Below, piece after piece: positions 12,014 through 25,190 of a stretch of DNA of 64,000 bases. Location: positions 1 to 64,000 of the forward strand of contig JASJQH010006880.1 of the NCBI GenBank assembly GCA_040143965.1, written 5' to 3'. This DNA comes from Basidiobolus ranarum. Lineage: Eukaryota; Basidiobolomycota; Basidiobolomycetes; Basidiobolales. Positions within the stretch are counted from its first letter, which is position 1. Every line of letters begins with the position of its first letter. Made by a program: the position numbers and the translations under genes. The notes beneath the pieces are model-generated. The model had not been told where the DNA came from and searched no databases. It saw only the letters and a list, made by a program, of their open reading frames with translations.

Positions 12014-13117
12014 ATGTCGAAATTAACTTCCGCCGATTCTTTAGAAGACGACTTTTACTTTTCCGGTTCAGCAAGTGAAGGGGAAATAGAAGAAACGAAA
12101 CCAAATGAGACCACGTCTGATGTTGAACCAACAGAAGAGGAACTTAACTCTAAAAAAAGAAAACTAGAAACCAAGAAAGCTAAAAAAACCAAGGTATTAT
12201 TGGAATGGTTTCATTAAATATGAATAACTTTCTAAAAAATCAACTATTTTTTTTTGGCGGGGGTTTTCTTCTCTTCTAGAAACCTAAGAAAGCATATGCA
12301 CTAACCAAGGAATTCAGCAAAATGTCTAGTACAGAGTTATCAGAGTTTTATTTTGAAAAACAACGGGATTGTCGTTCACAATTATCAGAATTGGAACTAC
12401 AAGAGTTACAGTTTAAGGGTAAACTTACTATTCTCAAAGAAAAAGAAAGACCGACCAAATGATTGAATTGTATTGATTTTATATTAGAGAGTTGCTTTGT
12501 CGATACTCGGGAGTTTGAACTTGAACATACCCTAGAAAATCTTACTCAAGTATTGCAAAAAAGTGAGCTACCTTTACTTTATATAACGACTAATCCTTGT
12601 GTTTACTAACCATATGGTTCAAGTTATTCCTACCTACAAAGCCACATTCGTTAGAAAACCGGCGAAAACCGGTGCACCTACTCTTATGATTATCTGTAGT
12701 TCAGCTATCAGAGCCGTAGATGTATGCAGGTAAATACCTCTCAAGAAACCAAGAAATTCATCCCATTATCCTAAACCCATTAATTTCTAATATAGAGCAG
12801 TAAAGAATCTCACGAAAACATGTCCAGTTGGAAAACTTTTCGCCAAGCATAAGAAGTTAGCGGAACAAATTTCCTTCCTTAAAGCATTCAACTTTAATAT
12901 CGCCATTGGCACACCTAATCGTATTATGAAAATTCTGGACGATTCGGATGCACTCAACTTGGAGAGATTAGCCATTTGTTTGATTGATTGTCATCGTGAT
13001 CAGAAAGAACGTACTATATTTGACATTCCTGAATGTCGTGGAGATCTTTTCTCTCTTATTGGTAACCATTTAACACCTCTTCTCAAGGAAGACAAGTTGA
13101 AGTTGGTCTTCTATTAG
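12014..13117 (+). CDS. CMS1: Cms1/CMSS1-like small-subunit processome protein
   Basis: A nucleolar protein associated with 40S ribosome biogenesis. The N-terminus is acidic and lysine-rich (DSLEDDFYFSGSASEGEIEE, then KKRKLETKKAKKTK), as in the family. After the first intron (from 12194) comes KKAYALTKEFSKMSSTELSE, and later exons carry the conserved core APTLMIICSSAIRAVDVCR, KLFAKHKKLAEQISFL and FNIAIGTPNRIMKILD. The fold resembles a DEAD-box helicase core without the catalytic motifs. Five exons are visible. The ATG at 12014 is the first in a good context after an in-frame upstream ATG at 11996; both are possible. It converges with the proteasome gene, with stops only about 200 bp apart. Confidence 0.88.
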
Positions 13118-13314
13118 ATATTTTTTTGAGGGTAATTCATTAGATATGTATGTTAGACGCACATTCAATTAAAAAATGGTTTTATTAAAACGACAAGTTC
13201 TCCTCATTCACTTCATTTACACGTGGGCATACACTCTGACTCGTAAATCAACCTGGGAGGAGATCAATGGAATTTAAATAAAGGGAGATGAATATCGATT
13301 AAGTGTTGAATACA

Positions 13315-14744
<1,430 letters not shown>

Positions 14745-17024
14745 TCAAAGTTTAGGCTCAGGGTTGGACATCCATCCGAATTCAAGCTTCTTCTTACCTC
14801 CAGGCTTGATCATTACATTGATAACAGACACGGTCTCTTTTTCTTCGAGAGCTTGATTGACGGCCTTTCCAAGTTCTTCAGGTGTACGTACAAAATATCC
14901 CTTCCCGCCAACTGCTTCAGCAATCATATCATAGCGAGTTTCTGGCAACAGTGCTGTGGGTGGCAACTTCTCAAATGCGGTCTTGGAGAATTCACCATCA
15001 TCTAAACCATGATATATACCATTGTTATTAACTACAATTATTATGAGGGGAAGCTTGGCACGAGCCGCGGTTTCAAGCTCCATAGCACTAAAGTATTGCA
15101 CAAAATTGTAACGCTTAGAAAGGTTGAAATATACATCCGACTGATATCACTCAGGTACAAACCTAAATCCAAATGCAGAATCCCCAACAATGGCCACAAC
15201 TTTTTTGTTAGGATGGAATACTTGAGCTGCAATAGAGAAACCCATACCGACTCCCATCGTAGCAAAGGTACCTACGTGTTGAAATTTTAGCATTGCTTGG
15301 ATGTTAAATTTAGACGTGTGAAATATTTAAATACCCGCATCAAGTCTTAGGCGTGGAGTATACATATCGAAGACCGTTCTCGCTATATCCATGGTGTTAG
15401 CACCTTCACTTACAATCATTACATCTTCCGGTAGTCGCTGCTTAATTTCAGAAAATACCCTATGGTAGGACATTGGAATAGAATCATCTTTGTAACGCTT
15501 CTCATTGGATTCGGTATTAGCCTGGATCTTTGCTTTCAGTTCCTTCAAGAATGGACTATTTTGTGAATATTGGTAACCCTTTAATCCTTCTGTGAGTTGT
15601 CTCACAACAAGGGAGATATCTCCCACAAGTGGAAGAGTCTCTCGGTTATTACTGATTTCTTCCGGACAGATATCAACTTGGATAATTTTACAATCTTTGT
15701 GAATTCTTGGGGCCATGCCGAAATGCAAAATCCAGTTAAGTCTAGCTCCGAGAAGAACAATAGCATCGGCCTTGGCAAGAGCCTTCGAACGAGCGGCTGC
15801 TACACAGAGAGGATGTGTGTCAGATACAACTCCCTTTCCCATTGGTGTAGGTAGGAAAGGAAATCCAACAGATTCTATTAAATGATTGACCTCATGTTCA
15901 CTTTTTGCGTATGCTGCACCTTTACCAACGATAATGAGGGGATTTTTTGCAGTTTTCAACACCTCAATAGCTCTTTCAACATCACGTGTATCGGCCTGGT
16001 ATTTAGGTGCTTCAGGGATTTGACGATGGATTGCAACCTTTCCAGATACGGTTCCCTGGATAAAGTCACCAGGCAAATCGATGTAACAGGGACCTGGTCG
16101 TCCGTACATAGAGGTTCTAAATGCCTTCTCAACAACGAATGGGATCTGTTCGATACTTCCGGGGCGAGCTGCAAATCTAGGCAAAATGTCAGACTGAGAA
16201 ATCTTTCAATAGGTGAGTTCTATAAGCCTACTTTGTATACTGACGACAAGCCTCGATTTGTCTAAATTCTTGAAATCCACCCATATCTTCCTGTAATATT
16301 AAACATATAAATATGAGCTCGATATATCAAATATCAAGAACTATTTCAAAAATGAATGGGTACCTGGGTAGTGTCGCTGGAGCCACTAATCAAAATCATG
16401 GGCTAAAATATGCAGTTTACGGTAAATGAGAGTAACAATCAAAATAGTATTACGTAATAGAAGCTCACCCAACAGTTAACTTGTGCATTTCCAAGTCCAG
16501 CAAGACCTACATTCATAAACTGTCAAAGATATGGTCAACGGAAAACCACAACAATGTTCATACCATGAATGACACCTGGACCGGATACAGTTAGACAGAC
16601 CTAAAGTGCAAAATAAAAAGTTAGTATCAACAATTTGCCTCGAAGCAGCTTTCCACTTATATGCTTACACCAGGACGACCGGTAAGAAAACCTGAAGAAT
16701 GAATTTAGGAAAGATCCTTTTCTATGACTTTGTATGCAAACTTACCCCAAGCACCAGCAGCGTAACTAGCGGATTGTTCGTTTCTAAAGCCAATGAATTT
16801 GATCCCAGCTTCAGTCAATGCTTCAGCAACCTATGGCATCAAAATTTAGTATTGAATTGATGTATATGTTTTACCTATCTGAAAGTAGCAATTACCACAC
16901 ATTAAATATACAGTACCTCTACCACTGGAATGCCAACTATACCAAAGACCACAGTCACCCCCTGTTCCTTCAGGCACTCTGCAATAAGCTTGGCTCCATT
17001 TGATTTTTCTAGTAGAATAGACAT
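14745..17024 (-). CDS. HACL1: 2-hydroxyacyl-CoA lyase (thiamine diphosphate enzyme)
   Basis: A TPP-dependent enzyme that cleaves 2-hydroxy fatty acyl-CoA to an aldehyde and formyl-CoA in peroxisomal alpha-oxidation. The reverse strand starts [20 protein letters not shown], then [12 protein letters not shown] with the catalytic Glu of the PYR domain. Short exons follow ([50 protein letters not shown]). The large exon 15327-16184 covers the central domain ([15 protein letters not shown]). The C-terminal PP domain has [10 protein letters not shown] and [12 protein letters not shown], the Mg-TPP motif. The protein ends NPEPKL, a weak PTS1-like tripeptide. About ten exons. Oxalyl-CoA decarboxylase is the closest alternative; the NNNGIYHG block favours HACL. 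Confidence 0.88.
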
Positions 17025-17552
17025 AGTTCCGATATTAGCTAGTCTTCAGAAACATTCGATTGATTTATATAAAGTTCATCTCAGATATGAAAATGTATGA
17101 TTCAATTCATGCCTGACCGCCTTTAGTCATACTCGCAATCATATTCAAAGTATATACCTGTAATCTGGTTGTAGTTTCCTTATATGCTCATCATGTGACG
17201 GAATGTCTAGATTTCGAATATTATGAGAAAGAATAAGTTTCTTAAATTCTCACATTGCTGCTATATCCAACCGAGATTGTAATTTGCGAACAAATGTGGT
17301 AGTACCAGCTTTGCGTGATTTTTCAAAAAGTGTTGTATTAAGTAAGGATCCGATAGCAGACTGGAAAATAGCGCAAACTTGATGACCTCTATTTATATTA
17401 GCCAATTGATAAGCAATTTAAATAGTACTGATAATACAAATCAAGTAAATAAGATAATGGTATAATAATCTAATAGATTTGTAATGACAAGGTATCTAGT
17501 ATTCATAACTGTTAAATCGAAATATATAGAATAAAACCTATTAGCATAAATA
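17025..17552. other. Intergenic, CoA lyase promoter and SEC2-like 3' region
   Basis: About 530 bp, AT-rich. No coding signal beyond short shadows. Confidence 0.4.
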
Positions 17553-18905
17553 CTAGACTCCATCTTGACTTTTAGGAGAAGGATATGCACAGCTTCCATG
17601 CTCCTCCTCGCCTTCATAACAAATATGGGAGCCAACGCGTGCGAGAAACATTTTGAGACGGATACGTAGACAATCATTGTAAAGCTTTTCGTGTGATGAT
17701 TTTAGAATACCACTGTGAATCATTCTAAGGAAACTGTAAAAGTCGCATACTGATATTAATCGTTCTCTACAAAAACTGCAGGCAATCTTTGTCTCCACAT
17801 CGTGATCGTCCAGGCGATATGTGTAGTTGGTTGATGTGGCTACATGATGATTGCAAAGTGTGCAATTACTCCTTGCATACTGGAGTTGTGTTTCCTTTTG
17901 CTCATAATTGGTAAACAATGGCTCGATAACGATAGTCCCTACTTGTACAGCTGTAGCCAATTTCCTGTTTTGAAACCAACTGCGAACACCCGCTGTGGTA
18001 TCAAAACGCATCAAGACATCAATATCTTCTGTGATACATCGCTTCACAAATTTAGATTGAAAGATATTTTTAGGAGGTTGTTCTAAAAACTCTTTGAATT
18101 CAATGTACCGAATATCATCAAAATTAAAGGAAAGTCCATGCTCGCCGATTGTACTCTCTTCAGAATACATGCAACTATCGTAGCTTTGCTTATCTAATTC
18201 GGAAAGTAATGACCCTCTGTCATTCGATATACTGTCGTCGGTATAGGTAGAGGATTTTGGAGAGGGTAAAGGATTGTCGAACAGATCACTATTTGTTAGC
18301 TTCTTGTCTATATGAATAGTTAGAGGAGGTAGCTTGTGTTGTGGAGCGACTGGTTTGGTCTTTATAAAGTTACACTTGAGTTCTACAAGCTGTTCCGATT
18401 GTAAACTTGAAAGTTCTCGATATTCCTCGAGTTGCCTTTCTAGTATGATGTTCTTGCGTTTGATTTCAGCACATACTTTTCGTTGCTCCACTACCATCTT
18501 ATTAGCCTCTTCGAATAACTTGATAGACAACTCCTCGAGTTCGTTCTCCAACTCGAATTTTGCGTGTTCTACTTCCCCTCTCAGCTCAGTCTCATCGATA
18601 AGCTTCTCAGCGAGTCTCTTCATGTCTAGCTCGTATTGGGTCGCATCTTGTCTTTTGATGTGAGCCAAGGTGATTCTTAGCTCGGCAATTATTTCTTTGG
18701 AGGATTTCAAATCCTTTTCAATGAAAAGCAAACGTTGCTCAGTATTGAATTTCTCCTGCTCCAACTCGGCAAGTCTAATCCTCAGCGAGTTTATTTCTAG
18801 ATAAGGATTCTCAGCGTCCGAATCAACGGTGAGCTGACTTGAGTTTGTGAACGTGCTGATACCTAGTTCATTTGAATCAAAGGTCCGTGGTTGTGACACA
18901 GTCAT
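17553..18905 (-). CDS. SEC2: Sec2/Rabin-like Rab GEF
   Basis: An intronless 450-aa protein. Residues about 30-190 form a coiled coil that contains ELEELSIKLFEEANKMVVEQ, the signature of the Sec2p GDP/GTP exchange domain, which activates the exocytic Rab (Sec4/Rab8). The middle is Ser/Pro-rich. The C-terminal half (about 275-430) has the Rabin8/GRAB-like region with paired cysteines: CTLCNHH, then CSFCRERLISVCDFYSFLRM, which may bind zinc or the exocyst. ATG at 18905 is the first Met of the open frame. It lies upstream of the CoA lyase on the same strand and is divergent from QCR7. Together with Sec1 at 44363 it marks the exocytic pathway, but the two are far apart. Confidence 0.88.
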   Translation of the reverse strand: MTVSQPRTFDSNELGISTFTNSSQLTVDSDAENPYLEINSLRIRLAELEQEKFNTEQRLLFIEKDLKSSKEIIAELRITLAHIKRQDATQYELDMKRLAEKLIDETELRGEVEHAKFELENELEELSIKLFEEANKMVVEQRKVCAEIKRKNIILERQLEEYRELSSLQSEQLVELKCNFIKTKPVAPQHKLPPLTIHIDKKLTNSDLFDNPLPSPKSSTYTDDSISNDRGSLLSELDKQSYDSCMYSEESTIGEHGLSFNFDDIRYIEFKEFLEQPPKNIFQSKFVKRCITEDIDVLMRFDTTAGVRSWFQNRKLATAVQVGTIVIEPLFTNYEQKETQLQYARSNCTLCNHHVATSTNYTYRLDDHDVETKIACSFCRERLISVCDFYSFLRMIHSGILKSSHEKLYNDCLRIRLKMFLARVGSHICYEGEEEHGSCAYPSPKSQDGV

Positions 18906-19711
18906 AACAAAGCAAATTCCTTCGTTGATACCAATAAATGAAGATTATACAATCAGTAAGGCATACAACTGTTCAAAAGAGGTAGAGGTGATATTCTAAG
19001 GCAAGGTTGGCTGGTAGCGTGAAATATATTAGCGTGAAATATATGGCTAATTGGAGATGGGCTGAATATATAGTTGAGTGAGGATAATAGCTGATTATGG
19101 CTGTGCAGCTTTATTTGAAGCCATCTGAGATAGCCTCATGTAGTCTTGCCTTTCTTTACGGGAATTAGTCTATATCAAAGCTATTAAGTAACGATTGTAT
19201 TCAACAGCCTTGATGCATCACAACCCAAATAACAGTAAGATAAACCGATCGGATTTAATCTCATCCTACACAAAATAATTCACAATTGATGCAGCATTCT
19301 GCGTAGCGTTGAGAGGCTGTTGTTTGCTAAGCGCCCAAAATTGGATTATATATTGTTGCATAATCCAACTAGGTCTAATCCAGATGATAGTATTGTATCG
19401 CTATCGAGTTGACCAAATTATTGTTCATGATGTCTCTACCTGTGCTATCGGACCGTTACACTAACAAAACAAATCAGTAAACTCCTCTCATGGCCCCATG
19501 TTGGCCCCATGGATATAAAATTCCTCGTGAAATAGAATTTTGGGTTTTAAGCAAAATAATAAAAAAAATCCTTGGATTTGTTCAATGGATGGGGCCCCAA
19601 ATGCTAAGAGTGATTCTTTGGTTGGGGTAATTGGCCTTTGTAAAAGGTATTCATTATTAGAACACAAGGTTTCTTGTCACTTCGGCCTGTTCTTCAAATT
19701 TATCCTACAGT
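18906..19711. promoter_or_regulatory. Divergent region SEC2-like / QCR7
   Basis: About 800 bp. It holds a 9-bp perfect inverted repeat, TTGGATTAT (19341-19349) and ATAATCCAA (19360-19368), with a 10-nt loop. A direct repeat TGGCCCCATG lies at 19491-19500 and 19502-19511, and GGGGCCCCAAAT at 19591-19602. The GC-rich blocks stand out from the AT-rich background and sit 110-220 bp before the QCR7 ATG, which suggests regulatory sites. Confidence 0.45.
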
Positions 19712-20141
19712 ATGTCTCTTGCCAACTATATCAAGCAAAGCTCTTTCCTTCAAAAGATTTTCGTCCCTTTGGGTAACGCATACGCTAATGCTGCTGGTTA
19801 CAGACGCCTTGGTAATACCTCATCAACTTTATTTCTCTCTCGTAGATTAACTTCTAATACTTTCTATTTTCCTCGTAGGCCTTCGTTATGACGACATTAT
19901 TGCCGAAGAGAGCGATGTTGTTAGAGAGGCTTTGAGACGTCTTTCCGAAAAAGAAACCTACGACAGAGCATATCGTCTTCGTGTTGCTATGCAATGCTCT
20001 CTATCCCACACCGAGCTCCCCAAAGCTCAATGGACCAAACCTGAAGAAGATATTCGTTATCTGCAACCAATAATTGACAGTGTTGAGCGTGAAAATGCTG
20101 AACGTGCCAAGTTCGATTCCCTTAAGCCCACTCGTAACTAA
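19712..20141 (+). CDS. QCR7: Cytochrome bc1 complex subunit 7
   Basis: A 14-kDa matrix-side subunit of respiratory complex III, about 120 aa in two exons (19712-19811 and 19879-20141; intron phase 1). Motifs include MSLANYIKQSSFLQKIFVPL, YRRLGLRYDDIIAEESDVV, then EALRRLSEKETYDRAYRLR and QCSLSHTELPKAQWTKPEED, which are characteristic of UQCRB/QCR7. The ATG at 19712 is the natural start; the longer open frame upstream at 19540 is in another frame. Convergent with DDB1. Confidence 0.94.
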
Positions 20142-20406
20142 AACCACGTTACCCTACCTCTTCACTTTTCTCCTTTTACATAAGCATTTTAAACACCATT
20201 AAATACTCGAGAGCTGTTTCGATAGAATATTTTCTCTTACATTTATTTGTCTTTTGGCATACTTGTCCATTTCAAACAAAAGTTGCAAAACGACATTGTC
20301 CATCAAAAATAATCCTCGGTCATTATTTTAATGTACATATTTTATGACGATGGGGGGAGGGAGGGAGGATGAATAGGAAACGGCCATAGGTTTGTAAATG
20401 GAAGAT

Positions 20407-23400
20407 TTAATGAATTCTAGCAAGTTCCTCAATGATTTTAGTTAATTCTTCAACGGTGGTTTTGAGTGGTGTACCTCCCTCAATACCAGTCACCACGTCT
20501 TCCATACGTTCCTTTTTCAAATCCAAGAAACACTCGATTAAATCGCCGTCTAAAAACCCATGACAAGAGACTGTCTTTCGTTCATTTTGGAAGGCTCTCC
20601 ATCTACAACAAGCTGTGTTCAGTGATATGAAAAGAAATGGAAACATGAAGGGCAAATACATACTCTTGATGGTCCAGTCCACCGACTCCATGGATAACTC
20701 TAGTCAGATTAGATTGAACTTGAAGTAAGAAGTTATACTGATCTTCAGGAAGTGTGGCAACAACTCCAATAGCACCATTAGCCGTACCAAAGAGAAGGCT
20801 GGGTATGGCAGGAGTTTCATTGTCAGGCTGGTTCATTACCAAAGAACCTATGCATTGTAACGGTTGAGATGTGTTATCTGTTTACATGACAATATACACA
20901 CTTACCGTGTCTGAATTTGTTCACAAACTCTCCTAGATGGAATTGACCAACCGTTTCAAGCCTTCTTCTCTCTTCGTCAGTTGTAGCCTCAGCATTTTTG
21001 CGAACAGTGAATAAATTAAAGCCTATTTCTGACCCAATATAGATATCATCATCTAGGGCTTCGACAGCACTCATCCAATTTGAGTTATAATCTTTAGAGA
21101 TCTCCTCAATCGTGTCATCTAGCTGCTTATAAGCCAAGAGTGAGATGGATCGCATAAGGTCACCAACAACGATGAAGTCTCCACGTGTCACAATATAAAG
21201 AGCTAGGACATGTCCTTCATGGCTATAAACATGATTCAAAGCTCCAGTTTCGCTCTCGTTCAAGCTCCATTCAAACAGAGATACCTATACTTCCACAAAC
21301 AAATTAAGATTAACATATGAAATCTACAAGAAGGGTTTTGAACAGTGTTTAGTATGCCTTGTTATTGATTCCCGCCAAAAGCTTCCCAGCAAAAGGCACA
21401 ACAGAGTACACACATCCTTTCACTTCAATATCGGATATAAGTTTAATCTGGCGTGTGTCCGACACTTGAAATACCAATATTTTCCCGGATTTTGGTTCGT
21501 CTTGATCAGGCAGTGCAAAAGCAGTGCCAACCACGTAGTAGACATTGGAATCTTGTTCGAAGGTAACACTTGAGATACACTGAACGGATTCATGGGTATC
21601 CATCTGGAATGAGTCGAGAACTAAGGGAGGTAATTTGAGTGTTATATAGCTTCTCTTCGTAATAAATCATCAGATAAAATGGTAGAAACTAACCCTCAAA
21701 GGTTTGGTCATCAAATAGTTTAAAATACGATGTCTGATCTTCTTCTCCCGATATGGGATCCACAGAAAGCTTCATCGTCAAAACTCCAAACGTGCGAGTG
21801 GCTTCTTGGTGAGTAATTCGTCGTGCCATTTCTCCCAAGGGCACTGTTCGAATGTGAAGTTTCTGGATCTCATCAATGGTACCAATGGTAAGTCCTTCAT
21901 CGGAGGAGAGTGCCAGGGAATTGGGGAATGAAGAAGAATGGAAAGGGCAAACAGATGTGACCTCCTACAATTGTGCTTTTAGCAATACTCCTTAAAAAAT
22001 CCTACAACAAGGCTAACCTTTAGATTGACATTGGAGTATGAGAGCTTTTGATTGCTACTGTAAATAACGGTGGGACGATCTGACGCTGCAAATACATGCG
22101 TTGTTCCATTGGATTTAAAGGTAGAAAGCACAATGGGCTGAGTGCCCAAGGTAATCTTTTTACGGTCAGTCAACTCTCCAGTAGTCATATCAAGGACAAA
22201 GTTGAATAGATGGCCATCACCTGGATAGTAATAAGTTAAGTGAGGTACACTCTGTCATATGCGCACACTGGTAACTAACCTAAAGCTATCAAAAGGTAAT
22301 TGATTCCCTCGAAGGAAGCCATCAATACGGATCTTGGAATAATCTCTAGAAAACCAAGTAAATAAAGAAGTAAGAATCTATCCAAATGATTTCTCAGCAT
22401 GAATATCTAACCTCCTCCTAAAAACTGCTTGTTCAATGGCTCGAGTGTTGGTAAACGTAGAAGTTTAACACTGATATCCGTCCACAGACCGACAGCACAG
22501 ATTGAAGACGAAGTTGGTGAAGAAGGATCCAAGGGATTGATGTCGAGACAGGCGATTTCATGCTCTAACTGACAACGACTGTTCGATTGAAAAAATAAGA
22601 GATCTGCATCTTAGAATTGTATATCACTCTACATACTTTTTTTCGATCAGCTCTGACTCGCGAATCTCGAAATAGACAAGAATACCACCACCAAGTGCCA
22701 CTACGATTTGAGAAGGATTGATACAGGCAACATTTATCTTGGAGCCAGCATCAGGAAGCCACTTGGAGATGGAGGTTTTGCTTTCGACATCAATTAAATT
22801 GATCGAAGACTCTGTAACCTATCATTTGATTAGCACCCTTTTCTTTCAAGTCATGGGGAGAGAGTTAGGGTTACGTACCTGTGCTACAGTTTTACCACTG
22901 ACATTTGCAGTAGCAATAGTCATCTCGTTTGTTTCAAAGCCTCCAAAATCCTCAACCTCTTCCATTTCCTCTCCATCTAGAGCCAACACACGCGTTTCAC
23001 CAATAAACGAGATGACTAGCATATTTTCATGACTGAAATTGACACGAAAAATTAGGTAAGACTCCATCAACTGGATGCATTTACAAGTACCTCGCGTCAT
23101 ATGTGGGGCGTAGCGACCAGATCCCTTTGATGCCGCTCATTTCTAAGACGGCCTGCTCATTTATCCCAACACCGTTGCGAATAATGCGCAGGGAGCCATC
23201 TTTGTAAGCTCCAGAGCATGTGACAATTTGCCCCTAGGTGAAAAAGATCAGCGTTTCATCTAATCAACATTGAATTTCCTCGTATTCATACTTGGCCTTG
23301 TCTTTCCAAATCAACAACACAAAAATCGGCAATTGGTGCTAAATTTGTAAACCGATCGACGATTTCCAGAAAATCTTCATTCTCGTTCGGTTCGGTGCCT

Positions 23401-24904
23401 AGCTTGACAAGCTGAGAGTCTCCAAAGTGGGACCCTACAAAAGTATATCCATTGTCAAGATAGACTATGCAAGATGCAGCAGAGGTCTATGTTACACAGG
23501 TACAGAGTAATTGAGAAATAGTCCCGAGAAATATAACCGTTCGTAGCCATAAGCCTAATTACCTCGCCTAATCTTTCCAACTTCAAGTCTGCGACTACGT
23601 TGTCGTTGCTAAGCAAAACAAGGACAAAAAGATTCCCTAAATAATCACCCAAAAGGTACCGCGAGCCATCGGGGTCAATCTGACCATAACTGGAAGGATT
23701 AGTCAAGGATACTAAATGCAATACACTATAAGGCTAGCTCTAATCTTTTGATAAGGATACGCTTTGATTACGGTCGTTTTTATCGATATAGACCTGGTGA
23801 TTTTGCCGTTGTAATACGTAATTGTTTGCTCCCCAATAGTGATAACCCCGCCTATAATAGTTTAGTACATTATTCAATCAAGGTGGCAAACAACTAAATC
23901 TCCATTACCTAGTGGTGCTGGAACTCCAATTAAGAGGTTAGCACCCGGCTCCACATTGCTAATACTCCAAGGCCCTTCCAGGAATTCCTTGTCTTTGATT
24001 GAAATCTCGTATGTTTTGATATGTCTAGCTTCTTTAGTATCCTGATACAATACCGCTAAGGTGGGTTTAGCCACTCCGTGCAAAAACGTCATTGAAACAA
24101 TCAATAGCTCTTCAAGTCTATATACGACGCATGAACAATGAGGTTGATAAATTGTCTACACAGTGAAGTCATAATGTGAAGCTTTTGTAATACCGAATAT
24201 TGAAAGCGTCTCGTAAATCTCCTATTTTAACAGATTTAAGGGAATCTTTTCCGCGACTAGAGCTTCTGGTCACTCCAGAATGCTTGCCTATGCTTTCCTT
24301 TTCTATAGGGATAACTTTAAAGAGCCCTTGGTACAAGTGCATTCCAATAAGACGACACTCAGAGTCAATTAAACCAATCTGGCCACTGTCGCACGGTTTA
24401 CCAGTGAGATCTTTCAAATCTCCATTTGCCTCGGTGTTCAAAACACCAGCATCATGGTCATAAGAGAGTACGAAAAATTTGTATTTTTCTGTGGATACAA
24501 ACAAAAGATCCGTATCACGACCCTGAAGTATTTGAAATGGTTAATTAAAAGACATAGCTCAATCAACAAAGAATAAAATATGAATTCTATTGCATTTTGA
24601 AGTTATACAATATATACACATACCGGTGGACGATATAATTTTAACGTGGCAATTCTCCCATATACTCCAAATTCCATAAAAGGTCTCAAGCCTTCTGGGG
24701 AAAGCAAATATATCTCGATCCTTGTACCTTTACTGAGTAAAACAGTAGTGTTAATAATGGAACATGTCTCAGCAGCTACTGAACAAATCCTCGTCGACCA
24801 TACCTCACAATTAAATTGGTGTGCTCTGGCCCAGTAAATTTTCCTTTAACGGCATTTTGTATAGAAGTTGACTTCTGTGCAGTCACTACGTAATTATAAG
24901 CCAT
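20407..24904 (-). CDS. DDB1: UV-damaged DNA-binding protein 1 (DDB1)
   Basis: An adaptor of CUL4 ubiquitin ligases, a three-beta-propeller nuclear protein used in DNA repair and replication control. The N-terminus from 24904 is [20 protein letters not shown], and the second part has [20 protein letters not shown] and [20 protein letters not shown], close to animal DDB1. The C-terminus reads [23 protein letters not shown] and [11 protein letters not shown], the DDB1 end (EELTRIH in animals). About 15-20 small exons are interrupted by roughly 60-nt introns; the edges are not all resolved. It shares a promoter of about 290 bp with the beta-adaptin gene. DDB1 is missing from budding yeast but present in fission yeast and most other fungi. 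Confidence 0.93.
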
Positions 24905-25190
24905 AACAGAACGAAAATAATATTTCGATAAACGTTGAAGAGACTTAGAGAGCGTTCACTACGTAATAATAACAATCTACACAGCACAGTATGATAATGT
25001 ATAAACTCTTGTTACATGTATGATTTCGCAAAACAAATTAATAGCAAACACGTGACTGCGATGATTGTCCTGGCCAGTAGAAATATTTATAATAATCAAA
25101 CTAAATAAATATTAACTTCTGCGTTATACTTACACAAGCTGGGCCAACAATTATGCTTTATATTGACTGTTCGTTCATGCGACTACGTTG
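24905..25190. promoter_or_regulatory. Bidirectional promoter DDB1 / beta-adaptin
   Basis: 286 bp separate two divergent start codons, so both promoters must be here. The sequence is AT-rich and no clear TATA or known element stands out. The two genes have no evident functional link. Confidence 0.5.

Noticed and set aside
15882-16265. 127-codon plus-strand frame
   Set aside because: Lies opposite the conserved central exon of the 2-hydroxyacyl-CoA lyase.
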